From positions 11,132,572-11,196,571 of the forward strand of contig JALMQS010000070.1 in the NCBI GenBank assembly GCA_024734495.1: DNA of 64,000 nucleotides, in the 5' to 3' direction. The position numbers and the translations under genes were made by a program. The stretch comes from Forficula auricularia (Eukaryota > Arthropoda > Insecta > Dermaptera > Forficulidae). Below, piece after piece: positions 33,368 through 43,494 of the stretch. The notes under the pieces are model-generated. The model made no database searches. It saw only the letters and a program-made list of their open reading frames with translations, and was not told the origin of the DNA. Each line of letters begins with the position of its first letter. The stretch's first letter is position 1.

Positions 33368-33409
33368 TTAGTAAAATTAATAGTGATGCGATAATTTTGC
33401 GCAGCAGTT
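33368..33409 (-). repeat. Tc1 right terminal inverted repeat
   Basis: It ends gataattttgcgcagcagtt followed by the TA target. It mirrors the left end. Confidence 0.9.
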
Positions 33410-33411
33410 TA

Positions 33412-33596
33412 TTTAGCTTAACTTAACTTATTTAACTTGTGAATAAATAAAAACTAACCTGAGAGGTTTGAATTTTCAAAAAAGAGGAAGAACGAAGTTG
33501 TCCGGAGTGTTCCGAACTTTCACGAAAGCAAAGGAGCGGGGCTTTTGATTTGGCTTGAACAGCCACGATGCAATTCGCAATACTTCAGGGAAGAAA
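33412..33596. other. Unassigned short spacer
   Basis: Slightly GC-richer DNA between the Tc1 element and family A. No feature is recognised. Confidence 0.4.
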
Positions 33597-34645
33597 ATAA
33601 GCTGGCGTGTTCTGATGTGGCCATCCACTTGACTTTACCATACAACCTGGCCCCTAAAATTATTTACAATAATGTAGGGGGTTAGTTGTTGAATTTTTAT
33701 ACTTCTGGGGTCCCACTGATTATGTATACAAAATTTGGTTGATTTTGGTAAATGGCCAAGATTTTCATTTTTACTTTACCATACAGGGTATGGTCAAGTA
33801 TTGTAATCGTGCATGAAAAAAGTTGTTTTTTCCTTCTTTTTTTCGAAATATCTCAAAAACGGCTGAAACTATTTTGATTAAAAAAATTAAGCGAAACCAT
33901 GGCATTTCGCTCTACAAAAAAGCTCTAATAAGTGAACATCGAAAAAATTATATTTTTCGAGATAATAATTGTTTTGTCAAAATGTCTGTTAGTCTGTCCG
34001 GTTGGCTATCCGTTAGTCTGTGCATTAACAAATTTTTGTGGACGAGCTAGCTCAAAAACTAGTGTGAATATCGAAACCAAATTTCACACCTAGTTTTGGT
34101 CCATTGAGATTAAGAGCTGATTAGATATTGGTGCATATAAACTCAAAATTAAGGGGGATGAAAATTAAAAATCTAGGCTATTTGAGCAAACTCAACCAAA
34201 TTTTGTATACATAATGAGTGCAACTCCAGAAATCTAAAAATGCAAAAACTAACCGCCAAAAATTGGTGGGGTGAGGGGGGGGGGCCAAAAATGAAAATAT
34301 AGGCTCTTGTTCCAAACTCAACCAAATTTTGTGTACATAATCAGTGGGCACAGATATTAAATATAAGTGAGAGGCCAGGTTGTATGGTAAAGTCAAATGG
34401 ATGGCCACATCAGAACACGTCAGCTTATTTGACCCTGCACCCCCCACCCATTTTGGGCGGTTAGTTTTTGGATTTTTAGACTTCTGGGTGTCCACTGATT
34501 ATGTATACAAAATTTGGTTGTGTTTGCTCAAATGGCCTAGATTTTTAATTTGTAACCACCCCCCCGCTCCACCCACCTTAATTTTGAGATCGATATGCAC
34601 CAAAATCTAATCAGCTCTTAATCTGCAATGGACCAAAACTACGTG
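33597..34645. repeat. Family A inverted composite
   Basis: Three pieces join: a left part in plus sense (33597-33770), a full copy in minus sense (33770-34425, from ttactttaccatacagggta to aacacgtcagctta), and an interior in plus sense (34428-34645). The arrangement makes a large palindrome. It probably arose by insertion of one copy inside another. The 75-105 codon frames are unconserved. Confidence 0.6.
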
Positions 34646-34650
34646 TGAAA

Positions 34651-35000
34651 TGAACGATTTTTAGCTATTATAATTTTGGAGTCTATATCTTACTAACCCT
34701 AAGATATAGCAGTATTTTATCTAACCGTAACTCCAAAATTATAATAGCTAAAAATTTGTAAAAATTCTGAAGGATACTTACTATTATGAGGATAAATACT
34801 TCTGAGTTTCAAATTTTTTGAACCATTACTTTGGCCGAAATAAAAAACCCCGTGTTATTTAGATGGGATACTTGCATCGCTTGAGGCTCAGGTTAAAATT
34901 CAGATACAGACTTGAAACTTGGGAAATATTTTTTTATTTCGAACCATTTGAGCCTCTGTCAGCGTAAAAATTCGAAAATGCCCAAAATAAAGACCGCCCT
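34651..35000. mobile_element. GGGTGGTCC-family palindromic MITE, left-truncated
   Basis: From acgatttttagctattataa through the central palindrome to aaataaagaccgccct. It joins family A without a visible target duplication. Confidence 0.55.
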
Positions 35001-35529
35001 GAAGAGAAACGCTTTTATTAATGGATTTTAATTTTAGTATTATCAATCGATTTATTAAAGCTTAACAAATAGTTACTCTAGACAAAATCGATCTGAAGAA
35101 ATAGTCTCACTTCTCCAACATTTAATGGAAATAGAATCATTCTTTTGTCTTAATTTATAGTCAAAATATTGATTAAAATTTAGCAAATATTTTTTTTTTC
35201 ATTTCTATTTGATATTTTTTTCATTTTTACTTTTACATTCATTTTTTATCCTTTCCCTAGCGGAAGGGGGAGTTTCAGCCCCCTTAGCCCCCCTGTGGTA
35301 GCTCCACTGTATATATATAAAATATATGTTGAACCCTTTTAGTCGCCTCTTACGACAAGCAGGGAATACTGTGGAGCAATTCTATCCCCATTCCACAGTG
35401 TGGTGCGATGATAATATTAAAATTTTTAATTTTTAAAATCATCAAAGATTACTTTTAAAAACATTTTTAATTTTCCAGAAGAAATCAGAAGTAGGTAATA
35501 TATCGAATTTGATACAATATCAAATTGGG
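35001..35529. other. Unassigned DNA
   Basis: No recognised feature. A GC-richer stretch at 35255-35310 with ttagcccccctgtggtagct may be a decayed transposon end. Confidence 0.35.
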
Positions 35530-36345
35530 AAATCTGTCAAGTCAACTATTTTGCTAACGTTTTGACCAGGTCCGATTATCTTGATAGTAGCGCATAAAGT
35601 TTTGAACTTAATTGCAATTAAAAATAGTATTCATATTCACGGAGGTTCCTAAGTTGTCACTTTTAAACCACGAAGAAGGAAAAATGATCCTCCGAATCGT
35701 TTAGTTTTTTAAGAGGATGAAAATTACCTTAAATACGTATTTTAAAAATTATTTTATTCGGAATTTGTAGATTTCATATTATTATAATTCTAATATATCC
35801 ATTTAAAAAATACTTCTAATAAATTAAATTTTTTTTTCTTTTTTTTTTTAAATTTTATTAAACCAATTATTTTACATGAATTAATGTATACATTGTATTT
35901 TAGCTTCGACTCCGGAGATTACTTCTCCACCATCGAGTGTCCTTGATCATCTTTTTTAGTCCTTGTTTTTAATAAGAGGAAAAACTAATTAAATAAAAAA
36001 GCCTCTTTTCCGATAATTATTTCAATTCAATTATCGTCCCTTTTCATTAATTCCTAATAAATTAATTTTTTTTATAAATTTTATTAAACCAATTATTTTA
36101 CATGAATTAATGTATACATTGTATTTTAGCTTCGACTCCGGAGATTACTTCTCCACCATCGAGTGTCCTTGATCATCTTTAGTCCTTGTTTTTAATAAGA
36201 GATAAAAAACTAATTAAATAAGATCGATTTGTCGACCCTAAAAACCCCTAACCCGTGATTAATCGAAAGCCATTTTCGAAAAATTAATTCTACATAAATA
36301 TATATTCAAGAATTTCTCATTTAATATATTAATATTAAAATATTT
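35530..36345 (-). mobile_element. Helitron-like element, inverted, with two internal tandem units
   Basis: On the minus strand the 5' block (tttcgaaaatggctttcgat and the gatcgatttgtc region near 36225) is followed by two tandem copies of a unit of about 210 bp (about 35845-36060 and 36060-36225) holding ctccggagattacttctcc. The unit matches 1-318. Toward 35530 lies the block with acggaggttcctaag and cacgaagaaggaaaaatgat, as at 9700-9760. The hairpin 3' end is lost. Confidence 0.5.
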
Positions 36346-36825
36346 TTGCGATATTTAATTTTAAAGACTTTTGTGAGTGACTAGCGCTACCTCTTTCCAT
36401 ATACACCCTTAGGAAAATTGAGTTCTTCTAACCTTTATACATCTAATTATAATTTTTTTTTCTAAAATATATTTTAGCTTTGTAGTTTCAAGTGAGAGAG
36501 ACATTTCAAGTGTCAATAAAACGTTCAATGAAACTCTCTGCCTCTATACATATAATATAGGTATTTTTACCTTTAAAGAGAAAAACAACATCAAAGGGAA
36601 AAATCACAAATTAATTATTGAATACTAATTACCTGCTAAATAAATTAAAAAATAAGAGAGCAATGAATTACTAATCAATTGGGCAAAGTGTTTTTTCCTT
36701 CATTTATTTATATATCAAATGGAAACATATAATAAATAAATTAAAAATAAATAAATCCACGTTCTTTTTAATTTAATAAAATTAGAGTAGGGATTTTTAG
36801 CTTATATGTTGTTTTATTGATAGTA
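36346..36825. other. Unassigned DNA
   Basis: AT-rich, with no recognised feature. Confidence 0.4.
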
Positions 36826-37125
36826 CCTGAAGCACTGAGCGAGCGTTGGTCGGTAATTTTTTGCTTTAGTTAAAAGCTATATATTAATACTAATTGAAAA
36901 TTGGATGGATTAGAATTGAAAGATTGAATTGGAATAATTATCCGAAAAGAGGTTTTTTCTTTAATTAGTTTTTTCCTCTTATTAAAAACAAGGACTAAAA
37001 GATGATCAAGGACAGTCGATGGTGGAGAAGTAATCTCCGGAATCGAAGATTAAAATAATGTATGCATAAATTCATGTAAAATAATTGGTTTAATAAATTT
37101 ATTAAAAAAATTAATACTAATTTCA
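36826..37125 (-). mobile_element. Helitron-like 3' end plus internal unit
   Basis: The end gtacctgaagcactgagcga with gcgttggtcggtaat is the inverted hairpin (now imperfect), followed by tttagttaaaagctatat and one copy of the 1-318 unit. The 5' part is missing. Confidence 0.5.
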
Positions 37126-37480
37126 TTTTAAATAAGGCTTTTAAATGCTTTTAATCGACATTACTTACAAAATTTTATTTTCCGTACATGAAGTTTCTTA
37201 AATGGTATGTTGTTATAAATGTAATTCTACCAATAAAAATTTTTTAGAGCAAAAATTAACGATTTTATGATCATTTGAAAAACACCCTATTCCTCTGGCT
37301 CACCCTTTATATAGTCGTCGACCTGGATCTCTAGATCTGTGATCGAAACCTCTTGTATTATTAAAATTAATAAATATATTTAACAGCAATAAAGTGGTTC
37401 TCACCCTTCTATTAAACTATTCAACCACCAAAGCTTTAATCCATTCACTATTTTTAATCTACATGTAAACAGATCGATTT
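37126..37480. other. Unassigned DNA
   Basis: No feature recognised. tatagtcgtcgacctggatc near 37310 is a GC-richer patch of unknown meaning. Confidence 0.35.
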
Positions 37481-37687
37481 TTATTCATAGAATTAAATAA
37501 AATTTATTTTATTTTTTTAGCAACGTTTTGGCCTGTTCTGGACATAATCAAGGCATCGCTGAGCCGAAAGTTTTGAATTAATTTCAATTAAAAATAATAT
37601 TGATATCAAAGAGTTATTACGATTTTAGATCTTTGTGAGAAACTTCTGTGAAAGATGGTAGTGAATATATACAATGTATATGTTAGA

Positions 37688-37719
37688 GACTATAGTTTCG
37701 AATTGGTATTCATCGTCAG
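37688..37719 (-). ncRNA. Hammerhead-ribozyme-like motif (best formed)
   Basis: Minus strand: CTGACGA (37713-37719), one extra T, stem II GAAT/ATTC with ACCA loop (37700-37711), GAAA (37696-37699), then C-TATA-G closing a short stem III with A15.1-U16.1, and the triplet GTC ending at 37688 as the predicted cleavage site. Three base pairs of stem I follow (AGA with TCT). Very short stem III is a known trait of hammerheads in Penelope-like elements, some of which act as dimers. The extra T before stem II departs from the canonical core. Confidence 0.45.
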
Positions 37720-37868
37720 TCTTTTTATATAATAAAGTAGAATCTATGAGAAATTACAGATAGAATATTAATAATTAAAAAGATTGATGATTCACTCTAT
37801 CTTCTAAAGAAACTAACTGTAATTAATTAAACTTCCTAATTTTAATATACATATAATAATATTTGTAA

Positions 37869-37920
<52 letters not shown>

Positions 37921-38068
37921 TGGATTTAAAAAATTTAAAAATCAATTAATTAATAAAACTAAATTGAAAAATTTAATTATAAATTTTTACTAACAGAATT
38001 AGTTTAATTAAGAAAAAAACAATCAAATTAAAATTACCTGAAGATGAGACCCTGGCTAATTAAAAAGA

Positions 38069-38103
38069 CTGATGATGAAGGCCAAACCTGTGAAACTATA
38101 GTC
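38069..38103 (+). ncRNA. Hammerhead-ribozyme-like motif
   Basis: CTGATGA (38069-38075), extra T, imperfect stem II with AGG/CCT core, GAAA (38092-38095), C-TATA-G, then the GTC triplet (38101-38103). It belongs to the same family as 37688-37719 and 47839-47873. Stem II has one mismatch and one wobble, so this copy is weaker. Confidence 0.4.
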
Positions 38104-38124
38104 CCTAACTAATATATATATATT

Positions 38125-38400
38125 ATTTAGCTTTAGAGTGTAAACCTGCTAACTCACAACAAGGAAATTTTACAGGGCAGAGAAGAAAAACAAAACAAAA
38201 TTTAATATTGTTGATATGGAAGGAAACTATTTTTTACATTTTTTATTCTACAACTTAATTTTAAGTAGCAATTTTGCTTGGACGATGCTGCATCTCTTTT
38301 TGTTTCGAACGGTATTAATATGTCATATATGAGAAAAAATGGAGTTAGCAGGTTTACACTTTAAGGCGACGATATAATAAAAATGGATTTAACAGGTTTA
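38125..38400. repeat. Inverted and direct copies of a 22-bp block
   Basis: agtgtaaacctgctaactc (about 38137-38155) recurs inverted as gagttagcaggtttacact at about 38342, and as a diverged direct copy of the latter near 38388 with gaaggcgacgat. It is a small palindromic unit of unknown type. Confidence 0.5.
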
Positions 38401-38576
38401 CACTCGAAGGCGACGATTTATATTCGTTATGTATATGAATATGTTTATTTGCATCAAGCAGAGGACAACATCAGTGATTTCTTTTAATGAATTGTTAATT
38501 TATGAAAATTTTCTGAGAACTTCCCGAATCTTAAAAGAGTTAAAATGGTTCCATAGTTTTCAAAAGATAAATACAT

Positions 38577-38990
38577 GGTGGGGGATAAAGATCTACCACA
38601 TTTTGAAGTTGGTATAAAAAAATGAATAAATTAACAAGAAAAAAACTGAATAAATTTTTGAAAAAGAACATAAAATATTTTTTTTTATATGCGTTTTAAA
38701 CATTATATCAGACAAAAAAGGAGGGGGGGGGGGCAAGAATGAAAATTCTAGCCCTTTCGACCAAACTCTGGGGGTTCACAAAATATGTATACAAAATTTG
38801 GTTGAGTTTGGTCGAAAGGGCTAGAATTTTTATTTTTGACCCCCCTACCCCCCTCTTGTCTGATAATGTTTTTAATACATTGAAAAAAAATTATTTTATG
38901 TTCTTTTCAAAATATATTCAGTTTTTTTCTAGTTAACTTTTTCATTTTTTATACCTCTTCAAAATGTGGTAGATTTTTATGGCCCACCCT
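38577..38990. mobile_element. Foldback element, about 415 bp
   Basis: Arms of about 180 bp are inverted copies. The left begins ggtgggggataaagatctac and the right ends gatttttatggcccacccta. The centre carries a family A-like block, tagccctttcgaccaaactc, itself inverted. A G-run of 11 lies at about 38719-38729 with matching C-runs opposite. The short frames are artefacts. Confidence 0.65.
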
Positions 38991-39585
38991 ATACAATTTC
39001 AAAAAGAAAAGAAAAAGTAATTTATAATCAATTGTGTAAGTTATTTATTGTACAATGTATCAAAATAAATAAATCGACAAGTGACGTGTGTGTCCTGATG
39101 GAAGATCTAATAATAATAATAGGATTAAAAGTAAATTGCCAAGGGATTGGAGTTTGTTGAAACTAGCAAGCTGTGCTCGCTGTGTGTTTATTTAGACTTC
39201 ACTGTCGATGTCTTTCGGCAACGGATAAGTCACCGAGCTGTATCTCTGCAGTTCACACTTGGACGTTGTTTCTTCTCGCTCAGGAGAGGACAAAGGGAGA
39301 GAGAAACTTGCAATCTATTCAGAGCAAGGAATTCGCTAAGGCAAACTTTGATAGACACACACTTTAATAATCATAATAATAATAATAAAGCTCGCCTATC
39401 TTCCGCCACTTTCTTAACCAGAAACTCACCCCATATTGCATTGTCTTCTCTCCTGAATGATTCTTTTCACTTAAGAAAGAAAATACTAGACTCGTTTACA
39501 ATTTTAAAACAAAGATAAAACAACTTTTTGACGGGAATGACGTCACATGCTCTGAATGACTTTATACAATAAAAGTTTTCATATG
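38991..39585. other. Unassigned DNA with an unrecognised 123-codon frame
   Basis: A plus-strand frame at 39147-39518 (MEFVETSKLC...) is locally GC-richer up to 39350 and then crosses an (ATA)n tract at about 39372-39390. It has a Ser/Leu-rich end (LLNDSFHLRKKILD). No domain is recognised. It could be a decayed retroelement or a transcribed region. Confidence 0.25.
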
Positions 39586-39593
39586 GGTAATAA

Positions 39594-39837
39594 CGAGGGG
39601 TGAACCGCGACCTAATATGATGTACACCTACTTCCACTTGTACTTCCAAATATTTCCAAGTACTTCCAAATATTTCCAACTAATTCCAAATATTTTCAAG
39701 TACTTTAAAAAACTTCCAAGCACTTCCAAATATTTCCAAGTACTTCCAAGCATTCCAGTACTTCCAAATATTTCCAAGTACTTCCAAAATACTTCCAAAG
39801 AGGTGTACACCTACTTCCAATCGCGGATCACCCCTCT
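39594..39837. mobile_element. Miniature hAT-like element with internal 20-bp repeats
   Basis: The left end cgaggggtgaaccgcga and the inverse of the right end agaggggtgatccgcga share 14 of 17 bases or better. The octamer ggtaataa flanks it at 39586-39593 and 39838-39845, as expected of hAT. The interior is a minisatellite of about 20 bp (acttccaaatatttccaag and variants) between two direct copies of gtacacctacttcca. The 60-83 codon frames are the repeat read as protein. Confidence 0.8.
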
Positions 39838-39849
39838 GGTAATAATAAT

Positions 39850-40239
39850 AGTAGATAAAATAAAGTGAAATCAATAAGGTTGACTTCTGATTGATTCAAA
39901 TAAACATATACTATATAATTATTTATTCTGATTCAGGTTCATACTTTTAATAGATTATACAGAGTTCAGGCTATAAAGAACAATTATTGAATTTTTCACT
40001 TTTCCTCCACAATTTGAACATTTTCAGATTCTTAGATTCTTTCGAGCAAAAAAAACTCCAAGAATCTGAAGAAGTCTAAATTGTGGCCGAAACTTTGTGA
40101 TTAGAAAATAATAATGAAAAAAAAAATAATAATTGCTTTGGTTCTTTTTAACCTGAATACTAATTTAATAGTATATCTATCTATCTATCTAATACATAAT
40201 CCGCTTAACGACAACAGCCTAATAAAGTAAAGAAATTTT
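39850..40239. other. Unassigned DNA
   Basis: The string aagaatctgaagaagtctaa with ccgaaactttgtg at 40053-40103 has the order CTGAAGA...GAAA but no stem between. A (TATC)n tract is at about 40173-40190. Confidence 0.35.
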
Positions 40240-40381
40240 TTTAGAAAGTTTTTAAAATTTAAAATATAAAATACTAGATAGGTTTCACATAAATAAAAGA
40301 TCAGATGTTTGTTTAGCACAACTCTATATATATTTCAGGGTATAAGCCCATCTTCAGGAGTTGAGTGCCCTTTGTGACCTC

Positions 40382-40406
40382 GTGAAGATGGGCTTATACC
40401 CCGAAA
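40382..40406 (+). ncRNA. Hammerhead-like motif, degenerate
   Basis: GTGAAGA in place of CTGAAGA, then T, GGG, a 7-nt loop, CCC and GAAA (40403-40406). The opposite-strand copy (40333-40357) keeps CTGAAGA but has an extra base before GAAA. Each has lost a different core base. Confidence 0.3.
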
Positions 40407-40419
40407 TATATATAGAGTC

Positions 40420-40612
40420 AAGATAAGAGTAAATAAATACTAGTAATATTCATTTACTATGAGTTAAGGATTCTTGGTCACTTGTTTCACATTAAAAACA
40501 CGTGACCAAGAATCCTTATCTAATAGTAAATTAATATTACATATAATATTTATTTACTCTTATCTTTATTAAAGATGTTTCACCTTGCACCACACCACAA
40601 TCTCTACTAATT
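40420..40612. mobile_element. Hairpin insertion with 12-bp target duplication (copy II)
   Basis: The ends match copy I (30130-30248): aagataagagtaaataaata at the left and ctctactaatt at the right. It contains a further inner palindrome (aaggattcttggtcac and its inverse). The string atatatagagtc flanks both sides (40408-40419 and 40613-40624). Confidence 0.75.
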
Positions 40613-40735
40613 ATATATAGAGTCGCGCTAAACAAACATCTAATCTTTTATTTATGTGAAACCTGCCTAGTATTTTATATTTTCAATTTTAAAAACTTTC
40701 TAAAAAAATTTCTTTACTTTATTTAATATGTTTCA

Positions 40736-41537
40736 CCAAGAACCTACACCCTTGACAAAAAACGACAGCCTAACCTGCCTGATTGGCCAAAGAGATCTAA
40801 TGGAGGTCACTGATTGGTTGTTCATATGCAATTTATTAATTATCATTTACTATTATATTCCGTAATTAATTAATTATTTAATTACGGGGGGGGCGAAGCC
40901 TCCTGGTCATCAAGATGCCCACCGAAGGAGGGCTTCGCAGCTGATATATACAATACATATTTATTATTTATATATGTATATGTTTATTCTCATCAAGCGG
41001 AGGACAGCCTCTTTGATTTCTATTTATGAATGAATCAACAACTCTCCTATTCTCGGGAAAAAAAATATTTTCAATTAAATAATAGTAATATTACTTTTAT
41101 AAATAAGTAATGCATTTTTAAAGTAATTTAATCTTTAATTAAAAATTGGAGGAAAACGTGAAACTTTTTTAAGACTCGGTACGTTGTTTAGAGTTCCGGT
41201 GAATTAATCATTTTAAATGATAAATATCTAAATATGATTATTAATATTTTTTTTCTTACCTTAGACACATAAGGCCGTTTCTAAAATAATAGAAATTAAG
41301 AAATTAATTTCTACTAGTCCGAAACAGGTCTGAACTTGTAATTCCTTATCCCTAGAGGAAGAGAGATCATTCTATCTGTGTCCTTTTTAGTCATTGTCCT
41401 TGATCAGATGCCTATGAAAGAACCGCTCACCCACACATTTATTAAATAACCAAAAAAGTATTATTTAACGCTAAAGACCTTCTTATAAGTAATTAATAAT
41501 AATCTTAAACATAAATTGTTCAATTATAACTTATAAC
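40736..41537. other. Unassigned DNA with a GC hairpin
   Basis: A hairpin at 40890-40938 pairs gcgaagcctcct with aggagggcttcgc. Nothing else is recognised. Confidence 0.4.
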
Positions 41538-41683
41538 ATCGAGAACTATTTTGACCGCGCTTATTTGAAAAATATATTTATCGCGAGACCACTGCGGATG
41601 ACGCTAATATTGGAGTCTGCGGAGTCTTAAGTCTCGCGATAAATATCTTTTTTCAAATAAGCGCGGTCAAAATAATTCTCGAT
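41538..41683. mobile_element. Foldback MITE, 146 bp
   Basis: Arms of about 50 bp are inverted copies. The left starts atcgagaactattttgaccg and the right ends cggtcaaaataattctcgat. The 40-bp centre is GC-richer (gcggatgacgc, gtctgcggagtc). No clear target duplication or superfamily signature is seen. Confidence 0.65.
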
Positions 41684-42116
41684 TGATATATCAATTATTC
41701 TTTGATATATTAATGAGAAAAATTATAAATTTTTTTTAACATCATTATTTCAAGTTAGAAATATATAAGTTCAGATATTATTTTCACTCAATATTTGACA
41801 AAAATTCCCTACATATGATTCGCGATTGAATCAAATGTAGAAAACATTCGATTTATAACATCGACTTAAAATATCAATAAAATTATTCACTAAATCATGT
41901 TTTCTGCATTTTTGAACCAGAAGTACTTCTAGAAAGCCTAAAATCTAAATATAATAAGTTCTTCCCATTAGAAATAGAACCATTTTAGCACAAAAACAAA
42001 CTGTCTACGATTTTTTTTTAATAATTCCATAAAAAAAGAAATACATTGGTACAAAAATGCAATTTCGCGCTGTAAACAATTTGAAAACGTACCTACGATT
42101 TCGTGCAAAATAAAAG
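41684..42116. other. Unassigned AT-rich DNA
   Basis: No feature is recognised. The 70-codon minus frame (42005-42217) runs into the pogo MITE. Confidence 0.4.
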
Positions 42117-42118
42117 TA

Positions 42119-42432
42119 CAGTAGAAGCTCGTTTATCCGGACTAACTGGGACCAAAGGCAAACCAGATAATCTAAAATCCGGATAATCCGGATATATGGG
42201 TAATAATAACAAAACAAATCCTCAAATAAAATTTATTACGATAAAAAAAAACATGTTTATATCAAAATTACATAAAATTGTTTAAAAGATACATTTTAGG
42301 TGAAATTATAATTACCACACATTCTTGCTATCAGAGTTAAAAATTATTATTTATGTGAACATTTATTAAAATAAAAATGTCTACAAATCCGACCCGAATA
42401 ATCTGGATGTCCGGATAAACGAGGTTTTATTG
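42119..42432. mobile_element. pogo/Tigger-type MITE
   Basis: The left end cagtagaagctcgtttatcc and the inverse of the right end caataaaacctcgtttatcc carry the CTCG-TTATCCGGA signature of pogo/Tigger elements. TA flanks both sides (42117-42118 and 42433-42434). Subterminal repeats aatccggataatccggat lie inside. The 314-bp interior is AT-rich without a transposase. Confidence 0.8.
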
Positions 42433-42434
42433 TA

Positions 42435-43290
42435 ATCTCAAAAGAATGTCCCTTTTTTCATATGATTCGAATTTCTGTCTAGATTTCATTAAATTAAAAA
42501 AAAAATGCATTTGCACGGGATCCCAGTTTTTAATTATTATTTATTTATTTATTTTAATGAATAATAAATAAAATTATTTGAGTAAAATTGAAAGTGATTT
42601 TTCAAACATTTTTGGTATTTGTTTACATTACTCAGGGTTGTTCAATCACGTTTTTCAAATATGTTTTTTTTTTGTTTAACAAATCAAATAGATACACTCT
42701 TGTTGTATATACATAATAAATAATAAATAAATAAACTATGATAATAAATATTGGATGAAGAGAAAAATATCGGATTGACTTTGTCAACGCGGCAGCGTGT
42801 GGAAAAGGGAATATACTCTAAGGGATTCTATTTTTATTTATTTATTTATTTATTTATTTTCTGATTCTGAGATTAAATTTACTCCTTGTGTGAGTGTGAA
42901 ACAGACGTTGTTTGAGAGATATATATGTTTTCAGGGTTATGAAATGGGAATCGTGACTTCCGGTCCCCCCTGAATGATGTTCTAGATATTGGGTCTCTGG
43001 GTTCCTCACGTGAGGGGCGTGAGGCTCCTAATGCCTGGTCAGCCAACCGGCAACATGTTCGCAGCTTTTATTGCTTTCCAAGTGGCTTGCCAGAAGGAAT
43101 CCTGTCATCACTACTAGTCAATTTACCTACTTGAAATGCTCACCTACATACGCGCCCTATCTACGGAATAATGTATCAACTAACGGCTATTCCAAAAAAG
43201 AAAAAAAAATTATTATTTATTTAATTTAATCAAAAGGGGTATTTATACTCGGAATGGCCAACCAACATTGATTTTTCTATTAAATATTTT
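42435..43290. other. Unassigned DNA with a GC-richer island
   Basis: A (TTTA)n tract lies at about 42832-42860. The part 42940-43180 is clearly GC-richer than its surroundings, with a small palindrome cctcacgtgagg. No open frame over 60 codons spans it. It may be an exon fragment, a regulatory element or an old transposon. Confidence 0.35.
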
Positions 43291-43400
43291 AGTACCTGGC
43301 GGACCGATAGTAATTATTTGCTTTAGTTAAAAATGGTATATTAATACTATTTTTAATTTTAAATTCAGATAAAAAAAGTAAATTATTAATTGCATCCAGA
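43291..43400 (-). repeat. Helitron-like 3' end lacking its hairpin
   Basis: gtacctggcggaccgatagt joins directly to aattatttgctttagttaa. Other copies have a palindromic cgagc...gctcg here, so the hairpin seems to have been cut out. Confidence 0.5.
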
Positions 43401-43490
43401 ATAATAATTTTTATAAAAAAAAATAAAAACCGACTTCAAAAACTAAATGAAACAAATAAAATAATAATAACTCAAAATTCAAATAAAATG
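43400..43490 (+). repeat. CCGACTTC foldback fragment
   Basis: aaccgacttcaaaaactaaa and aaataaaataataataactc match the outer arm of the foldback family. Only the left arm is present. Confidence 0.45.
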
Positions 43491-43494
43491 CAAT

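Larger units (their letters stand above)
31805..33409 (+). mobile_element. Tc1-family transposon, nearly complete
   Basis: The 1605-bp element is bounded by about 42-bp inverted repeats and flanked by TA on both sides (31803-31804 and 33410-33411), the Tc1/mariner target. One transposase frame fills most of it. The TIRs differ at only two positions in the first 40, so the copy is fairly young, though its transposase is frameshifted. Confidence 0.9.
37481..38140 (-). mobile_element. Helitron-like element, inverted, carrying stem motifs
   Basis: Interior blocks (ttaatatacatataataata, aatcaaattaaaattacctg) match 9870-10040. It contains a TA microsatellite at 37872-37917 and two hammerhead-like motifs, on the minus strand at 37688-37719 and on the plus strand at 38069-38103. 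The two motifs lie in opposite orientations about 380 bp apart. Confidence 0.5.
40240..40735. mobile_element. Inverted-arm retroelement-like piece
   Basis: The outer arms (tttttagaaagtttttaaaa at the left and its inverse at 40680-40710) and the inner pair (cacataaataaaagatcag and its inverse) make a large palindrome. Each half has the CTGAAGATGGG stem motif (minus 40333-40357, plus 40382-40406). A 193-bp insertion with a 12-bp duplication lies at 40420-40612. It matches 10155-10400 and 16440-16565. Confidence 0.6.

Noticed and set aside
37872..37917. TA tract as a regulatory or origin element
   Set aside because: It is a simple dinucleotide microsatellite inside a mobile element. Nothing else supports a function.
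39617..39874. Repetitive frames reading as Tyr/Phe/Ser/Lys-rich proteins
   Set aside because: They are translations of the 20-bp minisatellite inside the hAT-like MITE, open by chance on both strands.
40053..40103. CTGAAGAAG...CCGAAAC as a hammerhead-like motif
   Set aside because: No complementary stem joins the two boxes.
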